The notes under the pieces: model-generated | Told to the model about the DNA's origin: nothing | Database searches by the model: none | The model's input: only the letters and a program-made list of their open reading frames with translations | Origin: Bin55 sp964572845 | Lineage (GTDB): Bacteria > Pseudomonadota > Gammaproteobacteria > Pseudomonadales > Azotimanducaceae | Direction: 5' to 3' | Length of the DNA stretch: 64,000 bases | Assembly (NCBI GenBank): GCA_964572845.1 | Contig: CAZNFX010000004.1 | Span: forward strand, 124,001-188,000 | Part shown: positions 44,582 through 53,955 of the stretch, piece after piece | Layout: each line of letters starts with the position of its first letter | Position numbering within the stretch: position 1 is the first letter of the stretch | Program-made: the position numbers and the translations under genes

Positions 44582-47500
44582 CTAGTCCCCGGTCACGCGT
44601 ACGTCCAAGTAGTAGTAACGACCGTAGTCTCGATGGGCATCGGAAAAGAACCCAAAGTAGCGGTCAGCCAATGGTGCTCGTTCTTCTGTCACGTTGCGAA
44701 TTCCAAGTCTGAATCGAGTCTTATTGAAGAAGTAGCGAGTTGTGAAGTCGAACGACAAGTTCCACGTTTGAAACTCGGGGACTACGTAGCGCGTCCCGTC
44801 ATCAAGAGTCAGCGAATCCTGATAGAACTCACCCAACCTCGTGCTTGACAATGATGCTGCGTACGGCGACATGCTCCAGCGGATTAAAAGCGTCTCTTTG
44901 AATTCCTGATTTCCGTCTTGACCGATGAGATCCGCAAAGCCTCCAACCGGTATGTCGGCTGGAATAATTCCTTGGTTCTTAGCTTCGACAAGTTCAGCCG
45001 AAGGACCGCCCGGCTCCTGTTCAAACTCATTGAGTTGAGACCTCAAGTACTTGATACTGAAGTCGCCCCACTCGGTTTCAAAATCTCCGTAAACACCAAT
45101 GTCGAATCCATTGAGTGATCGGGTGTCGAGATTCGCGTAGTTGTCCACTATGTTGTGAATGGTTCCTGCCGGACATATACCTGCCGCTTCGTAGACCTCC
45201 GCTTCATCGTCAGGAATGTCGTCCACCCGATTCACTGCAGAATTAGCTTGGAGCGTCGAGCAGTTGGAGTTGCCATGACGAAGTCTGAGCAGCAAGTCGT
45301 AGACTGTGTGGTTCTCTTCGCCAAAGAGTCCAACTGTGTCTTCCTTCAATATGGACCAATAGTCCAAGGTCAAGGTGACCCATTCCGCTGGTTCATACGC
45401 TAACCCCACTGAGAGGTTATCGCTTCGTTCGGATACGAGGTCTTCGCTTCCCTGTGCAACCCTTTGGGTTGAGTTTCTGCAATCCACTATGTCCTGATCG
45501 GGATCGCCACCACGTTCTGCAGCGTATACGCATGCCCAATCTGTTCGAGTATTCTGACGGGCAACGATGTCCTCATTGACCGTGACAAGATTGGGAGCCC
45601 TGAACGCCTGAGACCAGGAAGCCCTCAACTGAAGCTCATCTGCAGGCCGCCACCCAACTGCGATCCGTCCAACGATTGTGTCGTCGATGTCAGAGAAATT
45701 CTCGTAGCGCAATGCAATGAGAGAATCCACTCGGTTCATGATCGGAACCTGCAATTCACCAAAGAGAGCAAATACTGTTCTATCGCCGCTGCTATCTGGA
45801 GTCGGGCTTGAATTGACCACATCGGAAACCAACGGGAACGTGTCTCCCTGATAGTCGGTGAAAACGATTGTTCCATCCAACCTTGGGTCTCGATCATCGT
45901 CAAACGATTCCGTCCGTACTTCAGCGCCCACAAGCGCGCCTACCGGACCGGCCGGTAGCTGATAGATATCGTTGTTGGAGAATTTCGCGTCGACAAGAAA
46001 CAAATGCATTTCATTGTCGCGCTTGACGTCAATGAGGGCACGCTCGATGTTACTGTTGACGCCAGCGCTGAATGGGTTGTAGGCTGCCGGCGTAGGGTCG
46101 AAGAGTGCTTCTGCCATGAGAGTGTTCGATACACGATTGCGAGTGAGATCTTCACGTGTAGCCACTGAGTAGACCATGGCAGCTTCCCAATCCCAGTCAT
46201 ACTGCACACCCGACAATCCCGCGAGAATTCTGAAGACGTTGCCGTCGTTCTCGACAATTCGTGGCAGTTCGGCAAATCGGTAGAAGTCAATTTCCAGCTC
46301 AAGACCTTCACAGGGAACGTCGGGAATCAAGTCATCCGGCAATCGATTGGGCGAACCACACGGTCCGAACGGGTTGTAGTAATTCTCTGGTCCAACACGC
46401 AATTTGACTGTAGAGAATGATGCGGAGGGGTGTCTACCAAGTACGGATTGCGATGAGTAGTAGAGAAACTCGCCAAATCCCTCGATTCCGTTATCGAAGT
46501 CATGGTTGACATACACGAACATGCCAAGACGATTCAGTTCGGAAGATAAGTCACGAAACTCATTTAAGTTGTACCTGTATGTACCGTTGCCATCTACTCC
46601 GCCACAGATCGTGTCGTTGAGTTGCCAGTCGCAGTCTTCGTGGCCCAGCGGAAAGGTCTCGAACTCGCCGCTCCTATCGGTAATCCCCGACAGACCAAAA
46701 CGCGAGACTCCGCGACGAATGTCGAATTGCCCATGCAACGAATTGGCGCTTGTATTTCGAAAGTCCGTCTCGTCGCGCCACGGCGAATCGTCCGGCAATA
46801 GAGGGATCATGTTGCTATCAGCCCATCGAGGATCTTCACTTGAATGAATGTTGTCCCGGGTGAGGTAGTCGAGCATGACTCCCACATGAGTCATGCCATC
46901 ATTGAAGTAGCTGCCCCACTCGCCATTCAGTTCATGCGTGAGACGACCGACTAGGTCGTACCAGTAGGTTCGCATCCGCACCGAGTAACCCTCTATGTCC
47001 TTCTCCAGAACAGTATTCACCACTCCCGCAACAGCGTCTGCCCCGTAGACCGCTGCAGCGCCATCGCGCAGCACCTCCACTCGATCTACTCCGTAGAGCG
47101 GAATCGTGTTTGAATTTACCGTGTTGACTGGAACGAAACTACCTCCAACCTCTTCAGTCTGATAGCTCGCGGCATTGACTAAGCGACGTCCGTTCAAGAG
47201 GACCAATGTATTGCCTGTACCGAGATTTCGTAGATTGAATGCACCAACGTCGCCACGCGCAGCGTTGACGCCTCCACTGATGTTCTCCTCTTCGTTGAAG
47301 AAGTTCTGTCCCTGTTCAGGGATCATGTCCATCAACTCGTCGCCCGAGGAGACGCCAAGTACCTCGATGTCTTCGGCACTAAAAACTGACACAGGAAGAA
47401 TTCCCGTTACATCGGCACCTTTGATTTGACTTCCAACAACAACAATCTCTTCCATTTCGGAATCCTGTTGGTCGTCATCGTCCTGTTCGGACTCCTGTTG

Positions 47501-47593
47501 AGCAAGCACATTCGCTGAGCCAGCCGCAATGCAACAAACAGAAAGACAAGCGAAAGTACGGGATAGATTCCGGAATGACATTGGAAATTTCAA
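44582..47593 (-). CDS. TonB-dependent outer-membrane receptor
   Basis: A 1003-residue receptor with a signal peptide ending near residue 31 (SANVLAQ), an acidic Q/D/E-rich linker, the TonB-box-like EEIVVVGSQIKG, a plug domain (VLLNGRRLVNA, DRVEVLRDGAAAVYGADAVAGVVN) and a long 22-strand barrel. The size is that of receptors for peptides or glycans rather than small siderophores. TTG 47593 is preferred as start because GGAGG lies seven bases upstream; ATG 47581 is badly spaced. It lies 98 bases after the M14-lyase fusion gene on the same strand, so the receptor may import what that exported enzyme releases. Confidence 0.93.
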   Translation of the reverse strand: MKFPMSFRNLSRTFACLSVCCIAAGSANVLAQQESEQDDDDQQDSEMEEIVVVGSQIKGADVTGILPVSVFSAEDIEVLGVSSGDELMDMIPEQGQNFFNEEENISGGVNAARGDVGAFNLRNLGTGNTLVLLNGRRLVNAASYQTEEVGGSFVPVNTVNSNTIPLYGVDRVEVLRDGAAAVYGADAVAGVVNTVLEKDIEGYSVRMRTYWYDLVGRLTHELNGEWGSYFNDGMTHVGVMLDYLTRDNIHSSEDPRWADSNMIPLLPDDSPWRDETDFRNTSANSLHGQFDIRRGVSRFGLSGITDRSGEFETFPLGHEDCDWQLNDTICGGVDGNGTYRYNLNEFRDLSSELNRLGMFVYVNHDFDNGIEGFGEFLYYSSQSVLGRHPSASFSTVKLRVGPENYYNPFGPCGSPNRLPDDLIPDVPCEGLELEIDFYRFAELPRIVENDGNVFRILAGLSGVQYDWDWEAAMVYSVATREDLTRNRVSNTLMAEALFDPTPAAYNPFSAGVNSNIERALIDVKRDNEMHLFLVDAKFSNNDIYQLPAGPVGALVGAEVRTESFDDDRDPRLDGTIVFTDYQGDTFPLVSDVVNSSPTPDSSGDRTVFALFGELQVPIMNRVDSLIALRYENFSDIDDTIVGRIAVGWRPADELQLRASWSQAFRAPNLVTVNEDIVARQNTRTDWACVYAAERGGDPDQDIVDCRNSTQRVAQGSEDLVSERSDNLSVGLAYEPAEWVTLTLDYWSILKEDTVGLFGEENHTVYDLLLRLRHGNSNCSTLQANSAVNRVDDIPDDEAEVYEAAGICPAGTIHNIVDNYANLDTRSLNGFDIGVYGDFETEWGDFSIKYLRSQLNEFEQEPGGPSAELVEAKNQGIIPADIPVGGFADLIGQDGNQEFKETLLIRWSMSPYAASLSSTRLGEFYQDSLTLDDGTRYVVPEFQTWNLSFDFTTRYFFNKTRFRLGIRNVTEERAPLADRYFGFFSDAHRDYGRYYYLDVRVTGD

Positions 47594-47691
47594 TGTTTCA
47601 CCTCCATGGATGAAAGGAATTGTCGCACCTATTGCGGTTAATACGCGAAAATGCGACCGGGTAGCTATGACTTCAAGAGTTGGATCGACGC

Positions 47692-50370
47692 TTAGTCACT
47701 TAGGCTACAAAGGCTATAGAAGGCATCTTGCAATGCGATATCGGCGCTTATTATCGCAGTAAGCTGATGCTGATACCAAGTGGTGTCGTCTTGCAATTGC
47801 TTGGATCCTTGCTGCAACATGCGATGCGTCTCGGATACTTGAGGTCCACCAAGACCTTTGCGGCCAAGGACCATCAATGTACCATCCAATGCAGCGGTGA
47901 TTTCGTCCTTGGATAACGGCAACGTACTTTCGAATTGCGATTGGTAAAGGTCCTCAATTTGCTGATGCGTAAGCGATCGAAGGTCTCTTTCTGTCGACCG
48001 AGCCAGCTTTACAAGAGCTGCTGCGAAACCATGCGCATCTCGAAACGACATCTCGGTGGATTTCACTAGCAACTCAGCAATTTGCGTAGAAGTGGCAAAA
48101 CTACGGTCAATTGCTTCCAAAGCTCTGTCTGAATCGACAACCAAGTCTTCCAAGAGCGAGGCAAAACGCTCGAACATTCTTGACGCCGCGTCGCTCAGTN
48201 NNNNNNNNNAAGACATTCGATAGTCGTGCATTCCAGCATCGACGTTGTGGCTGTTCAACTGCAATCGATACGCAAGAGACAGCACATCGTTCGACGCTGT
48301 CCGCAATCGATCGAGGTCTCGTGGGTTACGCTTCTGTGGCATGGAACTGCTGCCGCTCACTCCAGACTCGCCCAAGTACAGCCAAGGCCACGGGTCGCGC
48401 TGTTGGCTGTGTACATTCGATACGAACTGGTTGATGGTCATGGCCGTGCCACCCAACACGCTCGCTAGTTCGCCCTTGTACTCCATGCTGTCAATGAAGT
48501 TCGCGTCGTAGCTATTCTCGACCGGAGAGTCAAACCCTAGCAATATTGCCAAGCGGTTCCGATCTAGATCAAAACTGCTTGTTGTTCCTGGTCCTGCACC
48601 ATATGGACTGCGGTTTAGCCGTTGAAAGCCTTCCTTGAGACGGTTGGATAATCGAGAAAACGAATCGTGGTAGGCAAGTAGCTGGTGCCCAAACGTGGTT
48701 GGCTGTGATGGTACGCCATGTGTGTACGCAGGAACTACCACGTCCAAGTGACGGCTGGCAACAGATAGGAGCGCCTCTCGCGAAGTTTGTACCTGTGCAT
48801 AGAGGTCTAGCCAGCGGTCGCGGGCGATCATGCGACGGACCGTGCCATGCAAATCTTGTCGCGAACGCCCAATGTGAATGTTGGTGACATCGAACCCAGC
48901 TACTTCAATGAGACGGTCTTCTAGCTTTAGGTAGTCGGATGCTCGCAACGACTCGTCGCGATCGGCGTTAGCCAAAACCTCGAGCAATGCGTTTGAATAC
49001 ATCGAAGCATCACCCGTCTCCATCAAACCATCTGCAGTCAGAGACACTAGTGTTGCTTTATTTGCTTCTACCAGAAAGCAGTAGAAGTCATCACAAGGCA
49101 TTTCGCGGAAGAACGTGTAGTCGCAGGTGTTGGTTGCGAACTGGTCTGTCGCATCCCTATCGCCTTCATTCAGCAAAAGTAGATCGACCATCGCGTTAGC
49201 GAATGCACTCATACGACTAGGAATACCATCGCGATCTGTGTTGTCGCCTGTTTCAAACGTTATGGATGGAACTCCATAGGTTGTATAGAAGTAGTTCTTG
49301 GATGTTCCCAATTCGGTTGTAGGCCTAGGCGCAAGCTCATACCCTAAGGGACTAGCCGATCCGCTTTCGGCAACCGTTCGATCTGCAGCCATGCGTACCC
49401 AGAGCTCCGCAAAATCAGGGGGATCGGTTACATCCTGCTCTTCTTGCACATACAAGACATCGCGATTGGTGGAATGAAAATCCAGCATCAGGCGAAGACG
49501 AGATGACGATCCAATACTCTCCAATTTCTTCTTAACTGCACGCGTTTCAGGCTGTGCGAACTCGCCCCAATCCCGATTCAAGTCCGTCGATCCAACGTTG
49601 TGTCGCCAGTGACCCAAGGCAACGCCATCCGGATTGAGCAACGGCAAAATCATGAAATTGTGGCTCTGGAAGAACCTGCACGTGGTCGTTAACCCCTCAC
49701 TACACGCTTCCAAGCGTATTGATGCCAACGAGTCCACAAAATCCCGCATAGCTATTGCCCCGGGCACTTCGGGAGGATGTGCTCGTCCGAGCAATAGAAC
49801 GAGGTTTGGAGCATTGGGATTGGTTTCCATTGCTCGTATGGCACGCCGTTCCACTGAATAGCCAATGACCTCGGATGTAGATTGCGGCCAATCCTGTTCA
49901 AGTTCCTCCATCCACTCGCCATACCAGTCCAGATTCAGATTCTCCTGTGCTGACACGAAAAGTTGATTGGAGTCAATCTGCAAATAAAAGGAGGCGTTCC
50001 CATGCTCATCGACGGTTACAGAGTCTTGTGAATGGTGCTCCCACGCTCTGCCGTCCCGACTTGTCTTGGGAACATAGCGATGTTTGTAGTCAGCAGGATA
50101 GATGAGCTCAATGCGAAGAGAAAACGCCGATGTGCCAGGGGTGCGTTCAATCTTGAACCCATACCAGGGACTGGGATTGATGGGTGGATCATCTTCTGGC
50201 TCAATGTATATCTTTAGCGTGTCATTGGTAGCAATACACTCGGCAAAAGCCGCGCCCGGGTAGTCTCCAGAGACGGAATATTGGTCTGAAGAACATGTGC
50301 TGCCGTTCGCATAAATTGCAAAAACGGTGACAGGCAACACTCCAAGAAGGAACTTTATAGTCGAGGACAT
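47692..50370 (-). CDS. exported M14 carboxypeptidase / argininosuccinate-lyase-like fusion
   Basis: A protein of about 892 residues. MSSTIKFLLGVLPVTVFAIYANG is a signal peptide, so I start at ATG 50370 and not TTG 50394. The first half is an M14 zinc carboxypeptidase: RAHPPEVPG (HxxE), LDFHST (third zinc ligand) and ITFETGD (catalytic Glu). From about residue 430 the sequence changes to the fumarase/aspartase superfamily: IHIGRSRQD, PAYTHGVPSQPTTFGHQLLAY (catalytic His) and GSSSMPQKRNP, the lyase signature with the catalytic Ser loop; LGRKGLGGPQVS near the end is ASL-like. The N run falls inside the lyase half, about 300 codons past the junction. An exported lyase is unexpected. Substrate unknown. 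Confidence 0.8.
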   Translation of the reverse strand: MSSTIKFLLGVLPVTVFAIYANGSTCSSDQYSVSGDYPGAAFAECIATNDTLKIYIEPEDDPPINPSPWYGFKIERTPGTSAFSLRIELIYPADYKHRYVPKTSRDGRAWEHHSQDSVTVDEHGNASFYLQIDSNQLFVSAQENLNLDWYGEWMEELEQDWPQSTSEVIGYSVERRAIRAMETNPNAPNLVLLLGRAHPPEVPGAIAMRDFVDSLASIRLEACSEGLTTTCRFFQSHNFMILPLLNPDGVALGHWRHNVGSTDLNRDWGEFAQPETRAVKKKLESIGSSSRLRLMLDFHSTNRDVLYVQEEQDVTDPPDFAELWVRMAADRTVAESGSASPLGYELAPRPTTELGTSKNYFYTTYGVPSITFETGDNTDRDGIPSRMSAFANAMVDLLLLNEGDRDATDQFATNTCDYTFFREMPCDDFYCFLVEANKATLVSLTADGLMETGDASMYSNALLEVLANADRDESLRASDYLKLEDRLIEVAGFDVTNIHIGRSRQDLHGTVRRMIARDRWLDLYAQVQTSREALLSVASRHLDVVVPAYTHGVPSQPTTFGHQLLAYHDSFSRLSNRLKEGFQRLNRSPYGAGPGTTSSFDLDRNRLAILLGFDSPVENSYDANFIDSMEYKGELASVLGGTAMTINQFVSNVHSQQRDPWPWLYLGESGVSGSSSMPQKRNPRDLDRLRTASNDVLSLAYRLQLNSHNVDAGMHDYRMSXXXXLSDAASRMFERFASLLEDLVVDSDRALEAIDRSFATSTQIAELLVKSTEMSFRDAHGFAAALVKLARSTERDLRSLTHQQIEDLYQSQFESTLPLSKDEITAALDGTLMVLGRKGLGGPQVSETHRMLQQGSKQLQDDTTWYQHQLTAIISADIALQDAFYSLCSLSD
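48200..48209. other. assembly gap, 10 N
   Basis: Ten N inside the lyase half of the fusion gene. The frame happens to stay open through the gap as drawn, but its true length is not known, so the residues between DYRMS and LSDAA are uncertain. Confidence 0.99.
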
Positions 50371-50433
50371 TCTCAGTGAGAGATCCCAGCGCAAAAGGTG
50401 CTCAATGGCTTTATCGTCATGCCGTTTGCAATG

Positions 50434-52038
50434 CTATGCCGCAACGAGATTGTCTTCCAAGATCATCCTTGACCCCTTATGTCCAATCATAATTGCAGGT
50501 GCATTGGTGTTTCCGGAGACTAGCGTGGGCATGATGGATGCGTCAACCACACGCAAGCCCGATAATCCTCGTACCCGGAGTCGCTCATCGACAACGGCTT
50601 CGGGGTCGACACCCATCTTGCATGTTCCAACAGGATGAAAAACGGTTGCGCCGGTTCTTCTGCACCATTCGAGCACCTCTTCGTCAGATTGAACAGATGG
50701 TCCTGGATACAGTTCGTGCTCAACCAGACTCGACAGCGGTTCTGATTCCCCGACCTGCCTCGCTATCTTCATTCCCCCAACTAGGGCGTCTCTATCTGTC
50801 GCTTCGCTCAGAAAATTGGGACGGATTGAGGGAGCAAACGACGGATCCGTCGATTTCGCATGGACGCTGCCTCGGCTCTCCGGTCGCAATTGGCAAACAG
50901 AAATTGTCATTCCGGGTTCCTTCTCCAAGGCTCCCCTTTTTCCTCGAGCATAGCTGGCATGCGCCATGTGAAATTGGACGTCGGGCGTCGCGAATTCTGG
51001 TCGGGTCTTGACAAAGCCATGGGCAATTCCTGCGGTGTATGTCAATGCCCCACGTCTAAGTAGACCCCATTTGAGGGCTTCTAAGACAAGACGCAAGCCA
51101 CGCGTTTGTTCGTTCAAGGTCTTGATGCCTTTCAAGCGCCAAGCCACCGAGCTCGAATAGTGGTCTCGCAGATTTTCGCCAACGCCCTTCAATTGATGCA
51201 CGATGGGTATCCCCAGTTCTTCGAGAACCTCGGGCTGTCCAATGCCGGACAGTTCGAGAATTTGAGGACTTTGTATGGCTCCTGCACACAAGATGATTTC
51301 TTTCCTGCAAGTTGCCTCTCGTTCGCCCCCTCCTCTAATTGAGTAGTTGACAGAAACTGCGCGTTCTTGCTCGACCACAATCGAGCTAACCATCGCTCGA
51401 GTGGTTATAGTCAAATTGCTACGGTGCCGGATCGGGTCAATGAATGCTGCTGTAGCGCTGTGCCGGCGGCCCGCTCGTTGTGTTACTTGGTAGATTCCAA
51501 ATCCTTCCTGCGAGCTGCCGTTGTAGTCTTTCGGAGTCGGATAACCTAGATTCTTGCCTGACTCTACATACGCTTGAAGTACTGGATGGGTTTCCACCAT
51601 GTCCCCGACATTGAGCTCGCCTGTGGTACCGCGATATTCGTCCCCGCCCCTTTCAAAGGACTCGCAAGCTTTGAAGTCCGGCAACACCTCTTCGTACGAC
51701 CATCCAGAGTTGCCCAATTGCGACCAGAGGTCGTAGTCTTCAGCTTGACCTCGAACATACAGCATTCCATTAATCGAACTAGATCCTCCCATGACTTTCC
51801 CGCGTGGGATTGGTATTTCCCGGTTTGCCGTACCAGGTTCTGGATCGGTTTTAAAGCACCAATTCAAACTGGGTCGGTCAATCATGTGCCAGAAGCCAAG
51901 TGGAACGTGAATAAGTGGGCTTGAGTCCCGTCCACCAGCTTCCAACAGCAAAACTTTGTTGTGTTTGTGGGCACTCAAACGGTTGGCAACGACGCAGCCA
52001 GCAGAACCCGCGCCAATCACAATATAGTCATATTCCAT
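50434..52038 (-). CDS. GMC-family FAD-dependent oxidoreductase (choline/alcohol dehydrogenase-like)
   Basis: A 534-residue flavoenzyme. IVIGAGSAGCVVANRLS is the FAD Rossmann motif, MGGSSSINGMLYVRG the GMC signature 1, GAIQSPQILELSGIG signature 2, and VFHPVGTCKMG holds the active-site His. It oxidises an alcohol, for instance choline or a polyethylene-glycol-like or alkanol substrate; the acceptor is probably the respiratory chain. There is no signal peptide. ATG 52038 is preferred, with TTG 52044 possible. It is divergent from an SDR gene 160 bases away, a pairing that suggests successive oxidations of one alcohol. Confidence 0.92.
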   Translation of the reverse strand: MEYDYIVIGAGSAGCVVANRLSAHKHNKVLLLEAGGRDSSPLIHVPLGFWHMIDRPSLNWCFKTDPEPGTANREIPIPRGKVMGGSSSINGMLYVRGQAEDYDLWSQLGNSGWSYEEVLPDFKACESFERGGDEYRGTTGELNVGDMVETHPVLQAYVESGKNLGYPTPKDYNGSSQEGFGIYQVTQRAGRRHSATAAFIDPIRHRSNLTITTRAMVSSIVVEQERAVSVNYSIRGGGEREATCRKEIILCAGAIQSPQILELSGIGQPEVLEELGIPIVHQLKGVGENLRDHYSSSVAWRLKGIKTLNEQTRGLRLVLEALKWGLLRRGALTYTAGIAHGFVKTRPEFATPDVQFHMAHASYARGKRGALEKEPGMTISVCQLRPESRGSVHAKSTDPSFAPSIRPNFLSEATDRDALVGGMKIARQVGESEPLSSLVEHELYPGPSVQSDEEVLEWCRRTGATVFHPVGTCKMGVDPEAVVDERLRVRGLSGLRVVDASIMPTLVSGNTNAPAIMIGHKGSRMILEDNLVAA

Positions 52039-52198
52039 ATTCAACTACGGCAAATCTAACGAAGCACTGAGATGGAAAGGGATTGAGATTGTACGCAACG
52101 ACCTCCACGATGGTTTTCATCCAACTCTATGCCAATTAAGCAGTGTGCAAGGATTTTCCAATCCCGTAACATAAGCGCCGATTTGGAGGAGAAATCAA

Positions 52199-52996
52199 AT
52201 GTCGGATTGGTTTTCTATCAAGGATAAGGTCGCCCTGGTCACGGGAGGATCTCGGGGAATCGGCGAAATGATCGCATCTGGATTCCTTATTCACGAAGCT
52301 AAGGTCTACATTAGTTCGCGCAAGAAGGATGTATGTGACGAAACCGCGAATAGGCTTCAAGATAAATACGGCGGCGAGTGCATATCCATTCCCGGCGATT
52401 TGAGCCAGCTATCCGGAATTGAGGCCGTAGTCGCTGAACTGTCTGAGCGCGAGTCCCAGTTGGACATCTTGGTCAATAACGCAGGCGCGACTTGGGGCGC
52501 ACCACTTGACGAGTTCCCCGAAGTCGGCTGGGACAAGGTCATGGACACAAATGTCAAGGGAATATTCTTTCTCACCCAGAAATGTTTGCCGATGCTGCGA
52601 CAGTCTGCGTCCAGTGAGGACCCTGCACGTGTTATCAACATAGGTTCGATTGATGGGATCCATACGCCGCGCTTTGACAACTTTTCCTATGGTCCTTCGA
52701 AAGCCGCCGTGCACCACTTGACCCGTCAAATGGCATCGCACCTCGTCAAGGAGCACATTATTGTTAACGCCATTGCTCCTGGACCGTTTCCTAGTTGGAT
52801 GCTGAGTGCAGGCGTAGGGTTTGGCGGCCAGGTCGAGGGAGCGGATTGGGACAGCGTTGGCAAAGGAAATCCCCGAGGCAGAGTTGGAACCATGGAAGAC
52901 GTTGCGGGGCTAGCGATTTTTCTGAGTTCCAGGGCTGGTGCATTTACAGTCGGCGAAACGATTAGCTGTGATGGTGGGTCGGTGGCGTCGACATAG
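52199..52996 (+). CDS. short-chain dehydrogenase/reductase
   Basis: A 265-residue classical SDR. The cofactor motif is TGGSRGIGE (about residues 16-24), the structural motif is NNAGA, and the catalytic residues are Ser in NIGSIDG, Tyr and Lys in SYGPSKAA. The start DWFSIKDKVALVTGGSRGIG and the pattern GAFTVGETISCDGG resemble RhlG- or gluconate-5-dehydrogenase-like members. It reduces or oxidises a carbonyl/alcohol with NAD(P). GGAGG eight bases before the ATG is a strong ribosome-binding site. It is divergent from the GMC gene. Confidence 0.93.
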   Translation: MSDWFSIKDKVALVTGGSRGIGEMIASGFLIHEAKVYISSRKKDVCDETANRLQDKYGGECISIPGDLSQLSGIEAVVAELSERESQLDILVNNAGATWGAPLDEFPEVGWDKVMDTNVKGIFFLTQKCLPMLRQSASSEDPARVINIGSIDGIHTPRFDNFSYGPSKAAVHHLTRQMASHLVKEHIIVNAIAPGPFPSWMLSAGVGFGGQVEGADWDSVGKGNPRGRVGTMEDVAGLAIFLSSRAGAFTVGETISCDGGSVAST

Positions 52997-53090
52997 ACCA
53001 TTCAATTTACGGTCATAACAACTAAGGACGACCTCGCATCCTCCAGTAGGATGTTTGCCTACATACAACCCCAAGCCTAGGAGATCAACA

Positions 53091-53774
53091 ATGGCAAGCA
53101 ATGAAGTGCCTCCGGTTCCCTTAAATTCAAACTATGCAACACCATTGATTCTAGAGCTCTATGGTGGAGGTCAACAACCAGTAAGGCGACGTGACATCCA
53201 GCAACCTGTAATAGATCTTTGGATTGAACGGGGTGGAATGAAACCCCAGGACAATCCTGATTCGATCATAAAGACTGCACTCCAAAATCTCAGAAACTCA
53301 AACCAAGCTTTCAACCATCCTGGAACTCCTTGGTGGACCATTAAAGTTGATCCCACCAGCACGGAGGAACTCAACGTAGAAGATGGACCAGAGCAAGTTG
53401 GGGATGATGTCTTGGGTAGCGACGAGACGGTATATGCGTACTACTACCCTACTTATAAGGAAAATGCTTCGTTGAAGAACGAGAAGTATTGGCCTGTTAA
53501 GGTGGGATTTACTGGACGTGAAGTTGCTCAACGAGTACAGGATCAAGTTGGAACTGCAATTCCAGAAGAACCGGAAACCGTTGTCCTAGTCGAAACTCAG
53601 TCGGGACGTGCTTGGGAGCGACTACTACATGGGTGCCTCTCACTTGCAAACCGAAAAATGCCGGATGCACGAGGAGACGAATGGTACCTCACCTCACCCA
53701 GTGAGCTAAAGCGTCTTATCGAAAGTTTGAATTCGCTATTGTCGGCACTTGAGAAGTCTGACGACAAACAATAG
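53091..53774 (+). CDS. GIY-YIG / T5orf172-like nuclease-domain protein
   Basis: A 227-residue protein. The N-terminal 90 residues look like a winged-helix module (RRRDIQQPVIDLWIERGG). From about residue 110, VYAYYYPTY then WPVKVGFTGR form the two halves of a GIY-YIG-type motif, followed by ERLLHGCLSL and GDEWYLTSP, which fit the Glu, His and EWF-like positions of T5orf172/Meiotically-up-regulated-113 proteins. A nuclease acting on DNA or RNA is likely; substrate unknown. I start at ATG 53091 because GGAG precedes it by seven bases; the frame runs up to 53055. It is a lone gene. Confidence 0.7.
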   Translation: MASNEVPPVPLNSNYATPLILELYGGGQQPVRRRDIQQPVIDLWIERGGMKPQDNPDSIIKTALQNLRNSNQAFNHPGTPWWTIKVDPTSTEELNVEDGPEQVGDDVLGSDETVYAYYYPTYKENASLKNEKYWPVKVGFTGREVAQRVQDQVGTAIPEEPETVVLVETQSGRAWERLLHGCLSLANRKMPDARGDEWYLTSPSELKRLIESLNSLLSALEKSDDKQ

Positions 53775-53955
53775 TCCATGTAGCTTTATTCCAAGAGTCC
53801 TATATTGGTTCAATCTATACAGAACAATTTAGATAGGCAAAAGACTACGGTCACTAGTGCACTATTGTGGAAAAGATGCTCAATAGGAAATGCATAACCT
53901 CGAACACATTAGACCCTTGCACTAGCACCTCCACGGTTGCAAAAAGACCTCGATT

